A DNA stretch of 64,000 bases from Lachnospiraceae bacterium (GTDB lineage: Bacteria; Bacillota; Clostridia; Lachnospirales; Lachnospiraceae). How positions within the stretch are numbered: the stretch's first letter is position 1; each line of letters begins with the position of its first letter. The stretch is taken from positions 1-64,000 of the forward strand of contig SVEM01000004.1 of NCBI GenBank assembly GCA_015057375.1, given 5' to 3'. The translations under genes and the position numbers were made by a program. The notes beneath the pieces were generated by a model, which was given only the letters and a program-made list of their open reading frames with translations, was not told the origin of the DNA and made no database searches. This document shows positions 56,490-64,000 of the stretch, piece by piece.

Positions 56490-56935
56490 AAAACAAACGG
56501 TTGAATCTTCGAATAATATAAGACAAGCATGCCCGTAACAACTATAATGAATACAACCGAAAAAACAAAAGATCGCTTTCTTTTTCTATCTTCTTTTTCG
56601 AGCTGTTCATATGTTTTATTCGGTCCGCAATCCCTATACATACATTCAACTTCTTCTATCAACTTTCTTACATTTTCCCCGGAATATACCGATGTCCCTT
56701 TCATATATTTAAAGATAACTCGCACACCTTCCTGCTCGGAAACATTGTATTTATCCGCAACCGAAAACTTTACTACTTGCATTTTTTCATTATAAAAAAT
56801 ATACTCCGGCAATAAAATCGTATTACTTGTTTTCTGACTTCCAAGACGCTTCATGATTGCCTTAAGAATTATAAATACATCTTTATATCCAGGTCTGTGC
56901 AGTTCATAATATTCACATATAGTTACAAATTTCAT
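56480..56935 (-). CDS. hypothetical protein with C-terminal TM, end of the Tad locus
   Basis: A 151-aa protein of no known family. The N-terminal ~115 residues are soluble (VTICEYYELHRPGYKDVF, then KFSVADKYNVSEQEGVRVIFKYMKG). A charged stretch (KEDRKRKR) precedes a single TM helix near the C-terminus (~123-143), a tail-anchored layout with the bulk in the cytoplasm. It begins right after the TadE-like gene's stop and has no separate ribosome site, so it is translationally coupled. A role in pilus assembly is inferred from position only. Confidence 0.65.
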   Translation of the reverse strand: MKFVTICEYYELHRPGYKDVFIILKAIMKRLGSQKTSNTILLPEYIFYNEKMQVVKFSVADKYNVSEQEGVRVIFKYMKGTSVYSGENVRKLIEEVECMYRDCGPNKTYEQLEKEDRKRKRSFVFSVVFIIVVTGMLVLYYSKIQPFVFYN

Positions 56936-56936
56936 A

Positions 56937-57341
56937 TTAATTTACCATATACTGCTTTCGGACTTTGTCAGTGTACGAAGCTGAATATTGCTTTACTTTT
57001 ATTTCCTTATCCTTATATATAGGCATAGCTGTCGTAATTACCGCGCTTACAGTTATGTAATCTGATTTATACGAACAACTTACATTTTCAATTTCACTGA
57101 TAAACATATGCTTCTTGCATTCCTTACATATTTCATCAATAACTGTAGATTCATCATCTCGTCTGCCTATTTCTGAATTAACAAGACAGACTTCTTTTTC
57201 CGCCATCTCAGCTATGCATGCATATGCAACACCCCTGTCATGCATAACAAAACAAGTACATATGATACCTATAATAATCATAATTACAAGCGGATATAAA
57301 AGTGCCGCTTCCACCGTATATGAACCTGATTTTTTATTCAT
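56937..57341 (-). CDS. TadE-like pseudopilin
   Basis: A 134-aa single-pass membrane protein. The N-terminal prepilin-like segment GSYTVEAALLYPLVIMIIIGII carries the conserved Thr-Val-Glu, where the Glu is at +5 from a likely G/S processing point. The remainder is extracytoplasmic with four Cys. TadE-like minor pilins prime Tad (Flp) pili. Start: AAGGAG is 6 nt before ATG 57341, and the ORF extends 10 codons further upstream without need. Confidence 0.82.
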   Translation of the reverse strand: MNKKSGSYTVEAALLYPLVIMIIIGIICTCFVMHDRGVAYACIAEMAEKEVCLVNSEIGRRDDESTVIDEICKECKKHMFISEIENVSCSYKSDYITVSAVITTAMPIYKDKEIKVKQYSASYTDKVRKQYMVN

Positions 57342-57373
57342 CTGCATCTCCTTTTTTTCTGATTTAATCAATT

Positions 57374-57421
57374 AAAAAAGAGCACAACTCCTTTTGTTAA
57401 CCAAATAGGAATTGCACTCTT
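57374..57421 (-). terminator. intrinsic terminator between small gene and TadE-like gene
   Basis: A 14-bp stem (57378-57391 with 57408-57421) that pairs fully in minus-strand RNA using three G-U wobbles, followed by a T6 run. Confidence 0.85.
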
Positions 57422-57442
57422 AAATGTTTGTTTATTTAGTTA

Positions 57443-57607
57443 CTAATACTCAAGCTCTGATATATCAATACCAATCGTTGAAAGTTTAACCTTTGTAATT
57501 CTGATTTGATACTCTAACTCTTCATTAACTTCTTTCTGATGCTTTTTAATTCTCATAAGATTGACATAAGCATCGATGAGAATACTTTTATGCTCTTCAA
57601 ATGTCAT
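57443..57607 (-). CDS. small coiled-coil protein inside the Tad locus
   Basis: A 54-aa protein (from ATG 57607; a GTG at 57628 would add 7 residues) that is highly charged and helical (KHQKEVNEELEYQIRITKVKL). The family is not recognised. A consensus promoter lies upstream and a strong terminator downstream, so it is its own transcription unit between two pilin-like genes. GGGTGA precedes ATG 57607. The isolated unit with good signals is the main evidence that it is real. The product could be a regulator or a small adaptor. Confidence 0.6.
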   Translation of the reverse strand: MTFEEHKSILIDAYVNLMRIKKHQKEVNEELEYQIRITKVKLSTIGIDISELEY

Positions 57608-57657
57608 TTCTTCACCCACTTTCAACACCTTCTTTCTATAGTTTTATGGGTAACTAT

Positions 57658-57686
57658 ATTATAAAGGTTCTTTTTTTAGAGTGCAA
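57658..57686 (-). promoter_or_regulatory. consensus promoter of the small coiled-coil gene
   Basis: TTGCAC (57681-57686), a 17-bp spacer and TATAAT (57658-57663) on the minus strand. It is the clearest promoter inside the Tad locus. Confidence 0.8.
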
Positions 57687-57700
57687 CCCATATTGTGTTT

Positions 57701-58363
57701 TCAATGTTCTTTTCCGCATTTACTGCATGCCCTTTTATCTTTAACCGCCGCTAGTCTTACAGCCATTTCATTTTTTAGTATTGCTTTACAGGACACATCG
57801 CTATGATACCTGTCTCCGTATTTTGTAACATATACATTGTCATATGATGTAACACCTTTGATAATGCAAATACTGCACGGTTTATATTGTTCGTTATTAT
57901 AATTGGTTGTTTTTTGCAGTTCACCAAACGAAACTTCTCTTGTCTGCGCCTTAAGGTATGTACATGTTCTGTCGGTATGATACACTTTACCCGAATGAGT
58001 CACATATACTATCTCATCCGAATTATATTCTTCCATGCTTTTTACGCCGGTGTATTTTCTCATGACAACGCGGTTCTTCGTGTCTATTTTTACAAGTGAT
58101 ATAAATGGAATGTCCGGACTTACACTAGATTTTTTCGACAAAATAAGATCCTCCGGAATATTACTTCCAAACTTTCCTATAAGCTTATCGGTCTGTATAG
58201 CTAACACTGCACCGTGTCTCACACTTGAAACCAGATTATTTTGTACACTTTCAGTTTTTTGAAACCATATAAGTATGTATATAAGTCCTACGACTGCGAA
58301 GAAGAAAAACGGAAATACAAGTGACAGCTCTACTGTAAGTGATCCCTTTTTTATACTTATCAC
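57701..58363 (-). CDS. TadE/F-like pseudopilin with two His-Cys zinc-type modules
   Basis: A protein of 217-220 aa. The prepilin-like N-terminus (KKGSLTVELSLVFPFFFFAVVGLIYILIW) is followed by an extracytoplasmic part. The part ends in two copies of a module, V-Y-V-T-x-x-G-x-x-Y-H-x4-C, closed by C-x2-C (CSIC and CSKC). These could bind zinc, which is unusual for a pilin. Start: the first legal codon is GTG 58363, but it abuts the strong ribosome site AAAGGGGTGAT. An ATA at 58354, 8 nt downstream of the GGGG core, would give the classical M-KKGSLTVE start, so a non-standard start is suspected. Confidence 0.8.
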   Translation of the reverse strand: MISIKKGSLTVELSLVFPFFFFAVVGLIYILIWFQKTESVQNNLVSSVRHGAVLAIQTDKLIGKFGSNIPEDLILSKKSSVSPDIPFISLVKIDTKNRVVMRKYTGVKSMEEYNSDEIVYVTHSGKVYHTDRTCTYLKAQTREVSFGELQKTTNYNNEQYKPCSICIIKGVTSYDNVYVTKYGDRYHSDVSCKAILKNEMAVRLAAVKDKRACSKCGKEH

Positions 58364-58373
58364 CCCTTTTATC

Positions 58374-58502
58374 TATGTCGGCATGACCGGACAGAAGAAT
58401 TTTATTCGTTTTCATGCCATTTTGGTATTATCCATATTAAATGCAGGTTTTTTTGTTGCAATCTGTTTATTCCATTCTCTCCTGCCCGGTCATGCCGACA
58501 TA
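58374..58502. repeat. 17-bp perfect inverted repeat with 95-bp spacer
   Basis: TATGTCGGCATGACCGG (58374-58390) faces CCGGTCATGCCGACATA (58486-58502). The enclosed 95 bp carry no clear gene. The element fills the gap between two Tad genes. It could be a long RNA hairpin or a small non-autonomous mobile element. No target-site duplication beyond TA is visible. Confidence 0.7.
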
Positions 58503-58518
58503 ATTAAATTAATTTAGA

Positions 58519-60480
58519 TCAATACGAATATGTTGACGAAGCTTTCATGCTATACGGATATATACATGAGATTTCTGCAGTAATGCCATATACTGCGTCT
58601 TTAAAAGAAAATCTGTGCGAATCCCGCAATTTCATATTATATTGAATGACATCCATGCATCTGCTCACAGCAGCATCTCCTTTAAGAACTCCAAACAAAA
58701 TAACTATTGTTTCATAATCTATTCCGCTTTTCACATTAGCTTCCTTTGCCTTTTTTTGTATCATTTCTTTCCCAAATGACATAAGCTCGCTATATTTCAC
58801 ATTAAGCGTCTTTTTATTTTTGATTACGCTTATCTTTCCGCCATCAAGCAGCGCAGCAACATCAACACACGCATCTGCATACGCCCATCCTGTAAGAATC
58901 ATATACTGTGTTATTCTCACAAGCGCATCCATACCCGAAAATCCTACAAGGGCAGCAGCCGTAGCATAAGCCTTTTGCTTACTGCTACTGTCGGACAAAA
59001 GATATACCAGCGATTGTCCTGTTCTTATAAGAAGACATTTATTAATGACAGACCTGAGATTATCAGCATCAGAAGTTTTTCCGGAACAAATATATTCAAG
59101 CTCATATTCAAGTGCTCTCTTTTCCTCCGAATCAATCTGCTCACTCATATAATTACCGAAAAATTCTTTCATATATGCACCGGTTACTGCCAAATCTTTT
59201 ATTTCTCCTGTTATATCTTCACACCTGAATTTGTCTATTACCACAGGCAGCTCTTCCGGCTCTCTGTAATCTATATACACATCCCTTTCCTCTTCAGATA
59301 ATTCCATGTCTTGATAAATATCTGCCTCCGGGATTGCAAGCCCCGATACCTTTTTATCTCCGATTAAAAACGATGTAATTCCTTTAGGATCAATATCTAT
59401 TTTCTCAGTAGGATTCTTGACGTCACCATGCACATATGTACTGTAATCTATATACATATCTGTCACATGGTATCCTGAAAATGTCTCTATAATCTGACTT
59501 ATATAAACTGCATCATTCATATCCTGCTCATTTAACTCTGTTAAAGATTTTAGAATTATAAGATTATCAGATAAAAAATTTGTTATTTTCGCCACATCAA
59601 ACACGGAACTTTTTTTCTGTACATCAGTCATTTTATCGTCAAGTTCCGCTGCAAGAATATATGCTTTTTCAGTAACTGCTTTAATATCATTTATTAAACT
59701 TTTCCACTCTTTCAGTCTGTTTTGTGAAACTTTTTTTCCGTTACTTAAGTCATATAAAATCTCTGTTATATCCACATACTCATCTTTAAGTGAGTTCCAT
59801 ATTGCGGGACTGTCAATGCCTGCCTTTTTCTGAGTTATATTTCCCGGAATACCTTTCTTTGCAAAACATTTCTCAACCTCAATACCGTCTCCAAATAATC
59901 TGACCCCTTCAACAAGTGCTATAAGATCCAGTATTTCTTTTTCTGTCTGCGCATCTTTTTCAAGTGTTTCCACATCATCTATAACCTCATCAAGTGCGGC
60001 ATCCGTATGTACTGAAGTATCCGAAAAAGTTTTATACATATCAAAAAACTCCGATATCAGATTTTCACCGTATGCATTTACAACAGCTTCATACATCTGC
60101 TTTTTTATGTTACTGCGATTTGAGATAAGATAATTTTTTTCAGTTATAACAAGCGACTCCGGTGTAAGCTTAAGAAGTTTAGGAACATCCTTTTGATTTT
60201 CAAGAAAATAATACATAACGTCCGCAGAAATTGCTTCCATATCAGTCTCAATATAATAAAACAGACCATAATCACTCAGAAGCGGTTCGTAATATTTTCC
60301 AAAAACAGATTCTACTGATATATCAAGAGTTCTTTTGATATTAACCTTCTCTGAACGATAAGTTAAAAGAGCTATAACTGCTATAATAAGCATAAGAATT
60401 ACAGAAAATATGAGCGAAAGAAATACTGTACTGCTGCCCCTTTTTTTCTTTTTACCCAATAATACTGCCACTATCTTCAT
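58519..60480 (-). CDS. DUF5702-family Tad locus protein
   Basis: A 653-aa protein with one N-terminal TM helix (~18-40, VFLSLIFSVILMLIIAVIALLTY) after a Lys-rich cytoplasmic start. Next comes the typical NIKRTLDISVESVFGKYYEPLLSDYGLFYY segment, then a large extracytoplasmic alpha-helical body. This fits DUF5702, found in Clostridia beside tadABC and possibly replacing TadF/TadG-like minor pilins. Start ATG 60480 overlaps the flp gene by 29 nt, so translation is coupled. Function beyond pilus association is unknown. Confidence 0.82.
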   Translation of the reverse strand: MKIVAVLLGKKKKRGSSTVFLSLIFSVILMLIIAVIALLTYRSEKVNIKRTLDISVESVFGKYYEPLLSDYGLFYYIETDMEAISADVMYYFLENQKDVPKLLKLTPESLVITEKNYLISNRSNIKKQMYEAVVNAYGENLISEFFDMYKTFSDTSVHTDAALDEVIDDVETLEKDAQTEKEILDLIALVEGVRLFGDGIEVEKCFAKKGIPGNITQKKAGIDSPAIWNSLKDEYVDITEILYDLSNGKKVSQNRLKEWKSLINDIKAVTEKAYILAAELDDKMTDVQKKSSVFDVAKITNFLSDNLIILKSLTELNEQDMNDAVYISQIIETFSGYHVTDMYIDYSTYVHGDVKNPTEKIDIDPKGITSFLIGDKKVSGLAIPEADIYQDMELSEEERDVYIDYREPEELPVVIDKFRCEDITGEIKDLAVTGAYMKEFFGNYMSEQIDSEEKRALEYELEYICSGKTSDADNLRSVINKCLLIRTGQSLVYLLSDSSSKQKAYATAAALVGFSGMDALVRITQYMILTGWAYADACVDVAALLDGGKISVIKNKKTLNVKYSELMSFGKEMIQKKAKEANVKSGIDYETIVILFGVLKGDAAVSRCMDVIQYNMKLRDSHRFSFKDAVYGITAEISCIYPYSMKASSTYSY

Positions 60481-60628
60481 CAATACTCTCTAATGCGTCA
60501 TTTACAATCGCTGTTATCTTATCCTTAAAAATTAGTACAAGGGCAATAAGTATTACAAGAATAAGTATAATTTCAACAACGCCTACCGCATCTTCGTTTT
60601 TCCAAAAGATCTTTATCATATTTTTCAT
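60452..60628 (-). CDS. Flp-type type IVb pilin
   Basis: A 58-aa prepilin. A short charged leader (MKNMIKIFWKNEDAVG) precedes the hydrophobic helix VVEIILILVILIALVLIF with the conserved Glu. A short acidic tail follows (DALESIDEDSG). It fits the Flp1-like major pilin of Firmicute Tad systems. A prepilin peptidase would cut after the Gly. AAAGGAGG precedes ATG 60628. It lies 28 nt after the TadB-TadC gene and overlaps the DUF5702 gene. Confidence 0.88.
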   Translation of the reverse strand: MKNMIKIFWKNEDAVGVVEIILILVILIALVLIFKDKITAIVNDALESIDEDSGSIIG

Positions 60629-60656
60629 AGCAAATCCTCCTTTTACTTTTCAAAAT

Positions 60657-62228
60657 TTACAATGCCATAAGTGCAGGATACATTATTATCACCAGCACAA
60701 TAACAAACTCTAAAATCATCGGCAGAAGAAGTTTAGAAGATGCTTCTTCTCCCAACCTTTTTATATTGTCTCTTTTGGATTCATAAGCATCTATCGCCGT
60801 CATGTTCAGCTGCTCAAGTATATATCTGTTGCCTTTTCTCAGATTCTGAACAAGCATGGTACAAAATTTCATATACGGAAGCAGCCTGACTCTGTTCCCA
60901 AAATTTTCGTATACCTGCGCTTCATTAACCCCATTGTAAAGCTCACGCACTACCAGATTAAGTTCCTCATACAAATAGCGAAAAACATCTTCATTGTCCG
61001 CACATCTTTTCTTATAATCATTTACAAGTCTTTCAAACGCCGATCGCATACTGCTGCCAGCCCCAATAAGGAGTGCAAACCTATTAACAAAATCAGGATA
61101 ATCAATCAGCATCTGATTATTTCTTGCTATATTTTTACTTTTTACAGCCTGTCGCAATCTATACGGAAAAATAATGATAACAGCTATTGACATTAAGAAT
61201 AAATATAGTAGTTTATCAGGAAAACTTACACAACCTGCAACAAAGAACAATAATGCAACAAAAATCCCGATAAAAGTTTGCGCATACAAATCATCAGCAA
61301 AACTCTTATACACACTTTCCCTATTTCTTCCGGGATTAATTCTGCAAAGCTCATCTCCCAGACTATGCATATCTGCGTATTTCTTAAACATTTCAAAAAT
61401 CTTTTCCGGCATATGTATTTTAAATCTATGTCTAAAAACAGATCGACGTACCACTACATTCACATCAAATGCCATTATCTTTTCCGCAACAAAAAATGAA
61501 ATAATATATACTATGAGGCATCCCGTCATAACAGCCACTCCGACAATATTGTGATATAATACTGACAGGTATCCCGGTGAACAAATCTTAAGAAACACAA
61601 GCATAATAATCGGCATCATACACATAATTCTGTACTCCAGTCTTTTACCCGATATTATTGTTTTCATTTCCTCTTCTATTTCACGTCTGTCATGCATATT
61701 ATTTGCTGTTTTTGTTACTATGTCTACAATATTTCCGCCACTTCTCTTCGCAATCATAAGAATCTCTGAAAAACTTAATATCTCCTCAACTCCACTTCGT
61801 TTCGCCATATCTGAAATAAGATCATTAACGGTGCGGTTAATCTTAAGTCCGCTTGTTATAAGCTCAAGCTCCGTAAGAATATCATTGTCTTTCCCATACA
61901 TTACTACAAGCTCTCTTTCTGCCTCAGCAAAAGAATTTTCTAGAGAATATCCTGCACGAAGTGCTGTCGCCACGCATCCGAGCATATCTTCAAATTCTTT
62001 TGCAAGTCTCTGTTTTCGAATATTAATATTGTGTTTTTTATATAGCTTGGCAAGCAAAATACATACGGGAATATAAGAAATCACACAAAAAACAATACTT
62101 TTATAAAACAGATATACAAATATATAATCTAGCATCACGGCTGTAGGGATTATAAATAACATATCCCTCTTTTTTATTACATAGCGATTATACTCCGGTC
62201 TGTTCTTTATGTGTCTCACCCTCTCCAT
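60657..62228 (-). CDS. fused TadB-TadC inner-membrane platform protein
   Basis: A 523-aa protein with two T2SS-F-type halves. Half 1 (~20-260): N-terminal TMs, then EFEDMLGCVATALRAGYSLENSFAEA, EILMIAKRSGGNIVDIV, then two TMs, as in TadB. Half 2 (~300-523): two TMs (~313-360), then DYPDFVNRFALLIGAGSSMRSAFERL, LRKGNRYILEQLN, and a final TM, as in TadC. In most Tad loci these are two genes, so this is a fusion. Together they anchor the TadA motor and the pilus base. The start overlaps the end of tadA by 41 nt. Confidence 0.88.
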   Translation of the reverse strand: MERVRHIKNRPEYNRYVIKKRDMLFIIPTAVMLDYIFVYLFYKSIVFCVISYIPVCILLAKLYKKHNINIRKQRLAKEFEDMLGCVATALRAGYSLENSFAEAERELVVMYGKDNDILTELELITSGLKINRTVNDLISDMAKRSGVEEILSFSEILMIAKRSGGNIVDIVTKTANNMHDRREIEEEMKTIISGKRLEYRIMCMMPIIMLVFLKICSPGYLSVLYHNIVGVAVMTGCLIVYIISFFVAEKIMAFDVNVVVRRSVFRHRFKIHMPEKIFEMFKKYADMHSLGDELCRINPGRNRESVYKSFADDLYAQTFIGIFVALLFFVAGCVSFPDKLLYLFLMSIAVIIIFPYRLRQAVKSKNIARNNQMLIDYPDFVNRFALLIGAGSSMRSAFERLVNDYKKRCADNEDVFRYLYEELNLVVRELYNGVNEAQVYENFGNRVRLLPYMKFCTMLVQNLRKGNRYILEQLNMTAIDAYESKRDNIKRLGEEASSKLLLPMILEFVIVLVIIMYPALMAL

Positions 62229-63297
62229 ATCTCAAAAACTTTTCGTTTTTTACAAGTTTGTTACCGGTTCTTAAAAGTTCTCCCAATCCATCCTCCGTAT
62301 ATGTATACTCAAACAGACTGTTAATGAAAAAATCATTATTTTCATACGTGATTTCATATATTCCAAGTACTTTTCTGCTTCCGTCAGACATTCTCCCAAG
62401 GTGAATGAGTATATCTATGGCATTTCCTATTTGTCTTCTTGCAACCGCTTCTGTAATGTCTCCTGACATTAATACCAACGTTTCCAATCTGCTTATTAAA
62501 CCTTTCACGCTATTTGCATGACCTGTAGATATACTTCCGTCCATTCCGGTTGACATGGCCTGAAGCATATCCATAACTTCATTGCCGCGTACTTCTCCAA
62601 CTATTATTCTGTCCGGACGCATACGAAGACTTGACCTTATAAGCTCCCGCATGCTGACTTCATTACTTCCGTCAAATCCTGCATTTCTTGTCTCCAATCT
62701 CACCAGATTGGAGATACCCTGAATCTTAAGCTCCGCAGAATCCTCAATCGTAATAACTCTTTCACTTGTCGGAATGAAACTTGACAAAGCATTAAGAAAT
62801 GTAGTTTTTCCCGAACCCGTACCTCCAAAAATAAATATGTTGTACCTTGCATGCACAAGCTTTTTCAAATAATCTGCTGCCTCACACGTAACAGTACCTA
62901 TATCAATAAGCCTGTCAAGTGTATAATCATGTTTCGGAAACTTTCTGATTGTCACTACAGGTCCGTTAATGGCTATAGGCGGAAGCACAATATTTACCCT
63001 GGAACCATCCGCAAACCTGACATCTGCAATCGGATCAGATTCATTTACAATCCTGTTATGCCACGAAGCAAACTTTTGAATTATATTCTCAAGCTTTACA
63101 ATATCCGAAAACGACTTTTCATATCTGTGTATGAGTCCGTACTTCTCATAAAAAATATCATCCTTACCATTAATCATAATGTCTGATATCTCATCGTCAT
63201 CCAAAAGCTCAGACAAAATATCATACCCTGTATAACGGTTCATAATACTTTTCTTAATGCTGCGCTTTTCTTCAACAGACATATACCTATCATCCAT
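62188..63297 (-). CDS. tadA: TadA/CpaF-type secretion ATPase
   Basis: A protein of 369 aa or more and the pilus assembly motor. The N-terminal domain has LDDDEISDIMINGKDDIFYEK. Walker A is FGGTGSGKTTFLNAL, followed by an Asp box (ERVITIEDSAEL), Walker B with GEVRGNEVMDMLQAMSTG and a His box (SISTGHANS). It powers Flp pilin assembly. The start at ATG 63297 is the first standard codon, but the frame stays open upstream to 63411. The upstream residues (DPRELSEYIDSVLL) resemble the normal TadA N-terminus, so the true start is probably a non-standard codon such as ATT 63372 after GAGGAGG. Confidence 0.93.
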   Translation of the reverse strand: MDDRYMSVEEKRSIKKSIMNRYTGYDILSELLDDDEISDIMINGKDDIFYEKYGLIHRYEKSFSDIVKLENIIQKFASWHNRIVNESDPIADVRFADGSRVNIVLPPIAINGPVVTIRKFPKHDYTLDRLIDIGTVTCEAADYLKKLVHARYNIFIFGGTGSGKTTFLNALSSFIPTSERVITIEDSAELKIQGISNLVRLETRNAGFDGSNEVSMRELIRSSLRMRPDRIIVGEVRGNEVMDMLQAMSTGMDGSISTGHANSVKGLISRLETLVLMSGDITEAVARRQIGNAIDILIHLGRMSDGSRKVLGIYEITYENNDFFINSLFEYTYTEDGLGELLRTGNKLVKNEKFLRYGEGETHKEQTGV

Positions 63298-63379
63298 AAG
63301 TAGTACAGAATCTATATATTCCGACAGTTCCCTCGGGTCAACGCACCCTTTTTCACGGATAAAACAATCAATGACCTCC

Positions 63380-64000
63380 TCAATATCCGCTGCTACTAAT
63401 CCATCTATGTCTCATCTCACTCCCAACATTCCACCAATCAGGCAACTGCAAAAGCGATACCTTCTCGGTATAACCCTCACATTCATCTATAAAGAAATCT
63501 CCCATAAAACGAGCAGTTCCCTGATTATATTCATCCATAACCGGCACAATAATCTGCTTACACCTTTCAAACAAAGGATATACCGAAACACCAATATGAC
63601 CAACGTCAAATACAACTTTGTCATACTCATCCATATCTAAAATGCACTCAATTAACTTAGATACTTCTTCCTTACTTGCAGCATACAAATCTCTGTAATT
63701 TTTTACACCTGCAAGTTCCTTATAATTTCCTCTGTCAGAAGCCATTTCCCAAATTTTCTCTTTAAGCCTTTCACTATCCTCACTAATATAGTACAAAACC
63801 TCGCTAAGTCCCTGGACACCGCCCGTGTCACTTGCAGTAAACGGAGCGAAATTAACATACAGTACCTTATTATCACTGCCATAGTAATCCGCAAGTTCTC
63901 TTGAAAATGTTTCTCTTTCTAACGGATAGCACGGAGACACTACAACCGAAAAGTCCGTATTTCTCTTGCCTGCGCAACTTACCAGCTCATCATCTGTATA
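63380..64000 (-). CDS. TadZ/CpaE-like protein (partial, 5' end outside the window)
   Basis: The C-terminal 206 residues are visible, and the frame stays open to the right edge. The visible part fits a MinD/ParA-like fold as in TadZ: NTDFSVVVSPCYPLERETF, KVLYVNFAPF, YDKVVFDVGHIGVSVYPLFERC (switch II-like) and IIVPVMDEYNQG. The N-terminal receiver-like part and any P-loop lie outside. TadZ places the pilus machinery at the cell pole. Its stop codon (63380-63382) overlaps the ribosome site proposed for tadA. Confidence 0.78.
   Translation of the reverse strand, partial: YTDDELVSCAGKRNTDFSVVVSPCYPLERETFSRELADYYGSDNKVLYVNFAPFTASDTGGVQGLSEVLYYISEDSERLKEKIWEMASDRGNYKELAGVKNYRDLYAASKEEVSKLIECILDMDEYDKVVFDVGHIGVSVYPLFERCKQIIVPVMDEYNQGTARFMGDFFIDECEGYTEKVSLLQLPDWWNVGSEMRHRWISSSGY

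Noticed and set aside
58275..58517. 80-aa plus-strand frame spanning the inverted repeat
   Set aside because: It overlaps the start of the pilin-like gene and the repeat. It has no ribosome site and no family resemblance.

Overview
The window looks like chromosome from an AT-rich, Gram-positive anaerobe of the Clostridia, most plausibly a plant-fibre-degrading member of the Lachnospiraceae. The grounds are the low GC content, the strong AGGAGG-type ribosome sites, a CwlD/YwmB/GH18 set typical of (ancestrally) spore-forming Firmicutes, a Firmicute-type Tad locus with a DUF5702 protein, and secreted carbohydrate-active enzymes carrying very lysine-rich C-terminal modules. No taxonomic search was possible. 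Most genes lie on the minus strand.

Layout: 1-5.1 kb holds tRNA-Pro, an amidohydrolase, a secreted GH97 enzyme and its divergent AraC-type regulator. 5.1-7.1 kb holds a secreted leucine-rich-repeat (LRR) protein behind a decayed gene and a conserved leader. 7.2-11.8 kb holds a Na/Ca-exchanger-type transporter, a Na/Pi cotransporter and a KdpDE-like two-component pair. 11.9-19.1 kb holds a secreted GH43, a YibE/F membrane protein, a secreted phosphatase and a secreted CE15 glucuronoyl esterase. 19.2-28.2 kb is a repeat-rich block with a secreted subtilase fused to an H-x3-D-x3-H (zinc-phospholipase-like) domain, four paralogous beta-propeller-like secreted proteins, a BspA-type LRR protein, several decayed copies and 290-bp direct repeats. 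28.2-35.7 kb holds an rRNA methyltransferase, an M29 aminopeptidase, a large membrane-anchored protein with a degenerate C39-like tail, a YwmB-like protein and an intracellular GH43. 35.8-46.1 kb holds the complete F1Fo ATP synthase operon preceded by sua5, a ywlE-like gene, rpiB and proC. This matches the Bacillus subtilis ywlC-ywlE-rpiB-atp-ywmB neighbourhood. 46.2-56.5 kb holds cwlD, a GH18 protein, a DUF1858 protein, mecA, a ferredoxin, pgi, and the rhomboid-HIT-murG operon followed by a RACo-like ASKHA protein. 56.5-64 kb is a Tad pilus locus that runs off the right edge.

The most interesting signal is a recurring cassette. A gene for a secreted subtilase plus zinc-phospholipase-like domain, intact once and decayed at least three times, lies directly upstream of a secreted beta-propeller or LRR partner. 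The intact gene and one decayed copy share a ~110-nt leader whose hairpin stem carries compensatory changes. Other points are a Na+-type c-ring signature in the ATP synthase, a LMW phosphatase lacking its catalytic cysteine, a fused TadB-TadC protein, and two Tad genes that appear to use non-AUG/GUG/UUG start codons.

Starts given here were moved from the longest ORF to the codon with a proper ribosome site wherever the sequence allowed, and each case is noted. Function statements come from recognised motifs and family knowledge and were not checked by database search.
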